From: Otatea glauca
Lineage: Eukaryota; Streptophyta; Magnoliopsida; Poales; Poaceae
NCBI GenBank assembly: GCA_036346275.1
Contig: CM070726.1
Span: forward strand, 30,663,410-30,727,409
DNA: 64,000 nt
Direction of reading: 5' to 3'
In this document: positions 58,410-64,000 of the stretch, one piece after another
Layout: the number at the start of each line of letters is the position of its first letter
How positions within the stretch are numbered: position 1 is the first letter of the stretch
Made by a program: the position numbers and the translations under genes
The notes under the pieces: generated by a model
What the model was told of the DNA's origin: nothing
Databases searched by the model: none
What the model saw: the letters and a program-made list of their open reading frames with translations, nothing else

Positions 58410-58670
58410 ATCAGCTAAAAGGTAACTATCAGCCATAAAAGGCCAAATTAACTCTTAGTAGTAGTTGATTCTAGCCAACTAACGTAGCAAACAAGCTAAA
58501 GCCGGTTACAAACATCACACTTCATGATAAGAATGAAAGAAATAAAAGCCATAGAATTGGTTAAACAACTGATTATAAATATTACAAACATTCAAAATAT
58601 TGTTTCAAGACAAGCCTTCCCATTACAAGCATTCAGAACATTAAGATCGGCCGATTACAAACAAGGAACA
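58410..58670. other. Short spacer between the convergent gag-pol and antisense gene
   Basis: About 260 bases with no frame. It would hold the 3' end of the antisense transcript and leads to the gag-pol stop. Confidence 0.5.
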
Positions 58671-61583
58671 TCAAATATCTTGAACAAGACCGAATAAAGC
58701 AGCTATTGCCTTGGTGCTAGTGGCCTAGATATCGTATAGTATTTTCTGATCGGCTTCTTCGGTTCCAAGCACTGGGGTAATCTTGGCTGATTGCTTCTTA
58801 ACGGCTGCTATATATGAAGCAATGAAAATCTTCTAGGTCTTGAGGGCCGACGCACTGTCTGCCATCTGTTTTTGTGTATCAGCAAGAGTGGCATTTATTT
58901 TGGCCAACTCTTCTTCTAGAGATTTCTTGGCCGATTCTAAGTTTGTATAGGATAGTTTGATATCTTTCAATTCCTTCATGTCCTCATCATACTTTGTTTT
59001 TTGGGCCTTGGTATTGGCCACCAATTTATCCAAAAGTTTTTTGTCCTCCCTCTGAGCCGATCAGAGCTGCATTCTGGACTTCGCTGTTTCTACTACCTCT
59101 TTATTATCGTCTAGAAAACAGATGTCAAGTAGAGTTGCTTGGCTTCAACTGGCAGCTTAGTCTTCATTGCATCCATTGCTTCACGTATTGGTTGAGAATT
59201 TTCCAAAAGTGCGGTTAATGGGGAGTGGAGCAGTTTGAAATGGTACTTCAATTTTTCTTTCATATCTAGAGCTGATGCAACAATAGCTGACGCATCTTTG
59301 GATGCAGAGATAATCTTTTGGATTGTCTTGGGAAAGGATTCTATACCGATTTTTGGCTCATCCAAATCTTACATGTCGAATCCCAGCATACTTGTGACCA
59401 ACTCGACTGGTTTGTCAGTTGACTCCATAGCAGCAAGCGGGGGCGGCTGTGGCGATTGGCGCGTCCTTAGGAATTGTGGCCTTTGGTGTCAGCTGTGATG
59501 GAGGAGGAGGTAAGTCTGTCTTTGCCGATAGGTTATCCAGGATATCGGCAATATATGTGGCAGGAGGAAGAGAAGGCTGCAGAAAATATTTAGAAGTTAG
59601 CCAATATTAACATGGATTGAAGATCGGCTTAAAAGATTGTTTTGCCTCATCCGTGCCTAATGCACGTGGAGAGCTTTCAGCCGACTATTCCAGGGGGTTT
59701 TGCCCCCTTGACGCCAAGACTTGTTTAGTCGACCACATCTCTTTTCTGTTAGCACATTGATTGATTCGTTAGAACATTGTTTTACAAGGAATAAGGTATG
59801 GCCGACGATGTCTTACTTGGTTGTTGCCTGTCTAAGTCCGATAAGGAAGGAGATTGAATATTTATGTTGGCTGATAAGTAGCTAGCGGTGGCAACTCCGA
59901 CATCCGGGCGAGGCCGCTTGTTAGGTTGGTCGATACTCGACATACCTCCCATGGGTTTCTTGCCAGCTTGCTTTGCCTGTGAAATAATTAAGGGCCGATC
60001 AGTAAATTGGAAACTAAGGAAAATACAAAGGTATTAAAATAACTACCTCAGTCAATTCTTCAATATCTATGAAACTTGAGTTAGTGTAACCTGACGAGCT
60101 AGCATCACTGCTAGACATGCTAACAGATTCAATAATAATTGTCGGCTCTGGCTGATAATATGGTAAAAAGTCAAAGATAATAGCCCATAATGTGCGCTCC
60201 TCGGGATAGAGTCTGGTGGAAATCATCGACCACCATGAGGCAAGTCCTGGATCTACAGGTCATCGGCTACGTGGATGACTATTTGAGCTGTTGACTTGCG
60301 GCGTACTCGCTCTCTTGGACATAACCGATAAAAAAGGCACAAGTTGGGGGGGGGACTTGGCCAAAACCAAACTGCCTTGAATATGTTGTCGGATGATAGA
60401 ACTCATATGATGGCTGGAATGTTCTACCTTTAGCACGCAAGTCGACAGAAAAAACACAGGGAGGTAGGAAGATTTTGTACAAATTCAATGTCTCCTCAGG
60501 CATATCAGAGCTGTTGGTTGTCAGGTGGAGAAAAGAGGGCAGGAGTACCCATCGGCATCTCTATATCGGAAGAATTCCTTTGATGAATAATCCTGATTGT
60601 CCAATTCAAAAAAAAGAAAGACAAGTATTTAGCCGCTCCTGCTGGAGTCATTTTTATGTCCAATGAACAGAGGATGAACCTCTCTCTCCAAATGATCAGC
60701 TATCTCTGAGTGATTTATTCTGGTGCTCCAAGTATTCTTCATTGGGGAACATGGTTGTCATTGATGAATCGATCAGGAACAATCGGCTAAAGGCAGAATA
60801 AAGCAACACCTGGATAAACCACAAGGGGCCGCTGACATTGCTGACTGTGCACTATCCCAATCCTGTGAAGAGCCGACTCCGAATAATGTGCATCATCTAA
60901 TAAATAGCCACGAGGAACATTTTGCCTAGTGCTAGCCGATGACCCTTTACAAGCTGCTCGGCTATGATTTGGTATACTTCTGTCGGCCCAAGGGAAGCTC
61001 CATAAAACATGTATCGATCAAGCCACATATTCAAAAAAGCAACATGCTCTTTCTCCGATACTGGACCGGTGCCTTGGTTATTCTCATTGTATTTACTCCA
61101 ACCTTCACCCTTGATTAAGATCAATTTATATTGAGGCTAGGCGCTGAAAGCCGACAACTGAATTCCATCTGGCCTGAGACAGTAGAGCTGAGCTACGTCT
61201 AGAAGAGTTGGGTCGATGGGACCCGACCTAAACATGAAAGCATTTAGGGTATCCGACTAGAAATAGCGTACCCTGGCCACTCAGGGCTCATTGGCTTCTG
61301 AGTCGGCTAAGGAGAGGGGAAGGCATTCAGCTATACCCATTTGCTCGCATAATGGCATTTTTTGTGCCGCTACCCGATTGAACCAGTTTCTCCAACCTTT
61401 TAGTGCCGTCGGTCAGGCTTGGAAACTTTTGCTCCATCCATTAACATTATACTTTGGAGCATGAAGGGGGAGTCTAGGCACGTCCTATTCTATTATAGCC
61501 GATGGGTTTAGGTTTCCAAGCGGCCATAAGTAATATTGGTCATCACAATCGGGAACATGAGTAAATACCTGCTTGGAATCCAT
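58671..61583 (-). pseudogene. Antisense gene of the second Tat-like element: plant-mobile-domain-like plus coiled-coil protein
   Basis: Minus-strand gene from ATG at 61583 (MDSKQVFTHVPD, then DQYYLWPLGNLNPS) to a stop at 58671-58673. The frame 60897-61124 encodes SEKEHVAFLNMWLDRYMFYG, then GPTEVYQIIAEQLVKGHRLALG, the WLDR-to-LALG pattern of the plant mobile domain. Frame 60279-60503 has FQPSYEFYHPTTYSRQFGFG, its ...P..V.RQFGF part. The C-terminal half (59111-59365 and 58833-59033) is helical and coiled-coil-like (DMKELKDIKLSYTNLESAKK). It ends with KKQSAK...KILYDI, matching TKQSAK...RLLDEI of the first copy. Stops and frameshifts are present. The length, 2.9 kb, is the same as in the first element, so this is a stable component of the family. 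Confidence 0.72.
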
Positions 61584-61685
61584 TGGTGTTTAGCCGACGA
61601 AGGAAGAATTGAGTGAGAGCCTGAAGTTCGAAATTGAAGATGAAGCCGATGGCAGGGGAATTGAGAGCTTGTGATGAGGACATCA

Positions 61686-62930
61686 CTCCTTTGGATAGCG
61701 ATATATCATGGTCCAATGACAAGAGCTTGTGCACGTAAATTAAATCATGAGGTGAGCTCGTTTCTCACTATTCATAATAATGATATTGAGGATGTGTTGC
61801 TACTAAATATTTGTGATGTTTTACTACTTAGGAACATGGGAGAAGCACCACCAGGACAACCACAAGCACTCAGTTTGTTGGCACAATTCAGATTGATACC
61901 AAGTCGAACTGGCCATCTCTACTCCAAGTTGGCACACTTTCCGAAGGGTGCCATCACCTCCACGCAATCACAACCCCAGCTGGACTCCACCCTTGCCACG
62001 CCAAAATCAAGCCAGACTCCAAGTTGTCCACAATTCGGGCTTTGTGTTTAGTACGGAGTCAGCATACAACACTACATTAAAATGGACATATCTCTCCCAT
62101 ACAGAGTCCAATGGAGGAATTCTTGTGCTCGTTAGAAAGATAACGACGAGATATTTCCAATGGATCTAGTCCCAGCCACAGATTCATTACGGATCAGCTG
62201 GAATCATCAAAATAATATGTTATATTATTGTTTTAAGCTGTTTCAAGCCTCGTAAGCGTGTGGGGGCCCAAGCCTAGGTTGTGTGCAACGCCCTAGCCGC
62301 AAAAACCCTAGATCAACCCTCTCATGTCCCTCCCTCTCATATACTCAGTAGTCACCACCTTAGACACTTGGATTTTGCTTAGATTACAACTAGACACTCT
62401 GTCAGTTTTGCACCATACATTGGTTTGTGGAACCCCAACTCGTGTGCTTAATATAATTCACAATTTCAGATTGCATCTTCTATGTTCTTGCTTGTGTTCT
62501 CGATTTGCATGTAGGGATTAGCCTTTTTGGCGAGGTCAACCATGTTTATGCTTGTTTGATAACCAACGGAGCCGTGGTGTAGCGATTGCAGGGTTCGAAT
62601 CAGTTCTGATTGGAAGTCGGATTGTCAACATCAAGTTCTCCATCAATCGATTTACTTCTACCTACCGGAAGATCGGGACACCGTTCGCATCAGCTTGAGC
62701 GTGTGAAAATGACAGGAGGATGAGCCCCATATTTAAACAAAAATATAATACAAAAGTATTAATTACTCCAAAGACTTATGAATCCGAGCATGGTCTACCC
62801 AACACACTAACCCTCCTGGTAGTCCACCTCCTCATAATTTTGATCTTGCGGATGCCCTTCACCCCGTGCCTCGTAGGCGAGTCCATTGGATTCATATCCC
62901 AGCCAGACACTTGACCACCAGAGCATTTCT
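61686..62930 (+). pseudogene. 3' end of another gypsy-type pol with LTR-like sequence
   Basis: At 61705-61830 a frame reads YHGPMTRACARKLNHEVSSF and then a LLRNMGE segment. This is the P-x-TRARA+.L...V.SFL type of tail common at the end of certain plant gypsy polyproteins. The following 1.1 kb is LTR-like: CGAAGGGTGCC, GTTAGAAAGATAACGACGAGATATTTCC and AAAAACCCTAGATCAACC occur, and no TSD or clean end was fixed. This sequence abuts the broken end of the Tat-like element. Confidence 0.5.
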
Positions 62931-64000
62931 CTAAGCAAAGGGGGATTTAGCAAGAGTGAGTATAAGAGTACTCAGCAAGCATTAATAATAAGATGCATTA
63001 GATGAATTTTTCCTACATCCACATCCATCTCATATATATACCTTCCTCAAATCCTTTTTCAAAAAATAGGATTTTATTAGGAAAATATGTGTTCCCATTT
63101 TTTTAATTATAAACAATGCTACTAGCACCCCTATATGAGGTAGACTTAGCTTCCGTAGTCTCCAATCCAGGAGACATGCATGAATTCATGATTTGACCTT
63201 GCACAGATTTGTACCACTTTACCCATAGTAAACCCAACCTTAGTTGAGAACCCAAAACGTTTATCACTACTCAGGTATTAGACCTCCAACCCTGCTAACT
63301 CAAGCCGAGGACACCTTTCCTAGACCATCCCGCCAACACACAACTAACAGTTGTGCTACGACTAATTACGTAGTGCAGTACTCCGACTAACAACGTAGAG
63401 CTGTACTCCGACTAACCACGTAGTACTCATCTCATGGCATTTAATATAGTGCTAGGTCTAATTTTGTGTCCTTCACTGGGACTCCAGGCGTACCCAACTT
63501 CACACTCCTAGTTATTTATTCATACCCAATGTGGAGATTCTAACACCATCATAGGACAACCTTTTCTAGTCGTTTCCACACACTATGATTGATACGAATT
63601 ATACGGCTCATTGCCCGAGTGTAGTGGTTTATCCTTATATCATAGCCTATGTAGAGGACCCTACCGGCAAGACAATCCTTCTCAAGGCACCCTCTACCTA
63701 CCACGTATATAAATACATTCTCATGCATTGATGATATCTGAAAACATTTACAACCACATCTGACTTGAGGTTTTATTTTGAAAGATAGTTTTTTTCATGC
63801 ATTGATGATATCTGAAAACATTTACAAACTATTTCACAAATATGGTCAAAAGAAGCTTGCCTGGATTTTGGTACAAATCGTCCTCACAAGGTTGTTGTTG
63901 AAGATCACCAGTCGGATTTGAATTAATTCCTAAAATTACAAAATATTATATTTTAGGCAGCTAGTAGGTTTTTTCATGTTTTGTGGCATCCAACTCCTTT
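62931..64000 (-). repeat. Divergent long-LTR sequence, minus orientation, runs off the window
   Basis: GAGTACTCAGCAAGC (62969), the TTGCACAGATTTGTACCACTTTACCC block (63199-63225, a weak copy of the conserved box) and GAAGCTTGCCTGGATTTTGG (63852) occur in the same order as in the LTRs at 104-1640 and 16013-19328. It contains short tandem ACGTAGT/ACTCCGACTAAC repeats (63360-63425). No coding sequence is seen. Confidence 0.5.

Larger units (their letters stand above)
36121..61685 (+). mobile_element. Old Ty3/gypsy Tat/Grande-like element, interrupted twice, 3' end missing
   Basis: A plus-strand element has the 5' LTR at 36121-36803 and gag-pol from 36830 to 58409. An antisense gene follows at 58671-61583. 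Homology with the element at 4540-16007 ends at about 61685. The gag is interrupted by a copia-like element (37934-49560) and the RNase H by a solo LTR (53838-57020). Both interruptions have clean 5-bp duplications, and the gypsy frame resumes across each one. Many stops, plus YIND instead of YIDD and QAKSSNK instead of QAESSNK, show it has been inactive for long. No 3' LTR was found at the expected place, about 61.9 kb. Confidence 0.88.

Noticed and set aside
58833..59365. Minus-strand coiled-coil frames as independent host genes
   Set aside because: They match the C-terminal half of the antisense gene in the other Tat-like element and lie inside the gypsy element.
61690..62400. 3' LTR of the second Tat-like element
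   Set aside because: The expected place has a different gypsy pol tail (TRACARKLN) and no match to 36121-36803, so the element is truncated.

Overview
This is a nuclear segment from a plant, most likely a large-genome grass. The case rests on dense nested LTR retrotransposons, an interrupted nuclear gene for an organellar tRNA-modifying GTPase, an intron-containing tRNA-Tyr(GTA) gene, and Ds-like, MULE and MITE elements. Nothing prokaryotic or viral is present. Host genes are few: a damaged mnmE/TrmE gene (27632-33570, + strand) and the tRNA-Tyr gene (35190-35275). Almost everything else is transposable-element DNA of several ages.

Layout. 1-4180: minus-oriented LTR-like sequence, AT-rich unassigned DNA and a decayed LINE end with a zf-RVT-like domain. 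4181-19328: a minus-oriented ~3.7 kb LTR split by an almost complete 11.5 kb Ty3/gypsy element of Tat/Grande type (4540-16007, TSD GGTTG). 19329-24442: further LTR-type sequence in both orientations. 24443-25140: a copia RNase H tail broken by a MITE. 26223-27280: a Ds-like hAT element. 27632-33570: mnmE, whose second intron holds a 2.75 kb MULE-type element (9-bp TSD AAGATATCT) carrying its own Myb/SANT-like gene. A solo Tat LTR (33876-34577, TSD GCTAG) follows it. 36121 to ~61685: a second, older Tat-type element on the + strand. Its gag is interrupted by an 11.6 kb non-autonomous, gag-only copia-like element (37934-49560, TSD CACAT). Its RNase H region is interrupted by a 3.2 kb solo LTR (53838-57020, TSD CTCGT). 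61690-64000: remnants of other LTR elements.

Points of most interest. (1) Both 3.3 kb LTRs of the gag-only element contain an array of at least 22 short perfect hairpins. The loop is almost invariant (ATGTGTT, or TGTGT in a subset) while the stems differ from site to site and stay self-complementary. I know of no description of such an array. (2) Both Tat-type elements carry, antisense to gag-pol and just inside the 3' LTR, a ~2.9 kb gene with a plant-mobile-domain-like N-terminal half and a coiled-coil C-terminal half. In one copy it has its own TATA box. (3) The same ~60-bp block is recognisable in four otherwise divergent long LTRs and more weakly in a fifth. (4) The mnmE copy retains all G motifs but has a splice-phase-proven 2-nt frameshift and a damaged 3' end. 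Because LTR pairs in this window differ by many 1-2 nt indels clustered at CG/CCGG sites, sequence error must be excluded before the gene is called dead.
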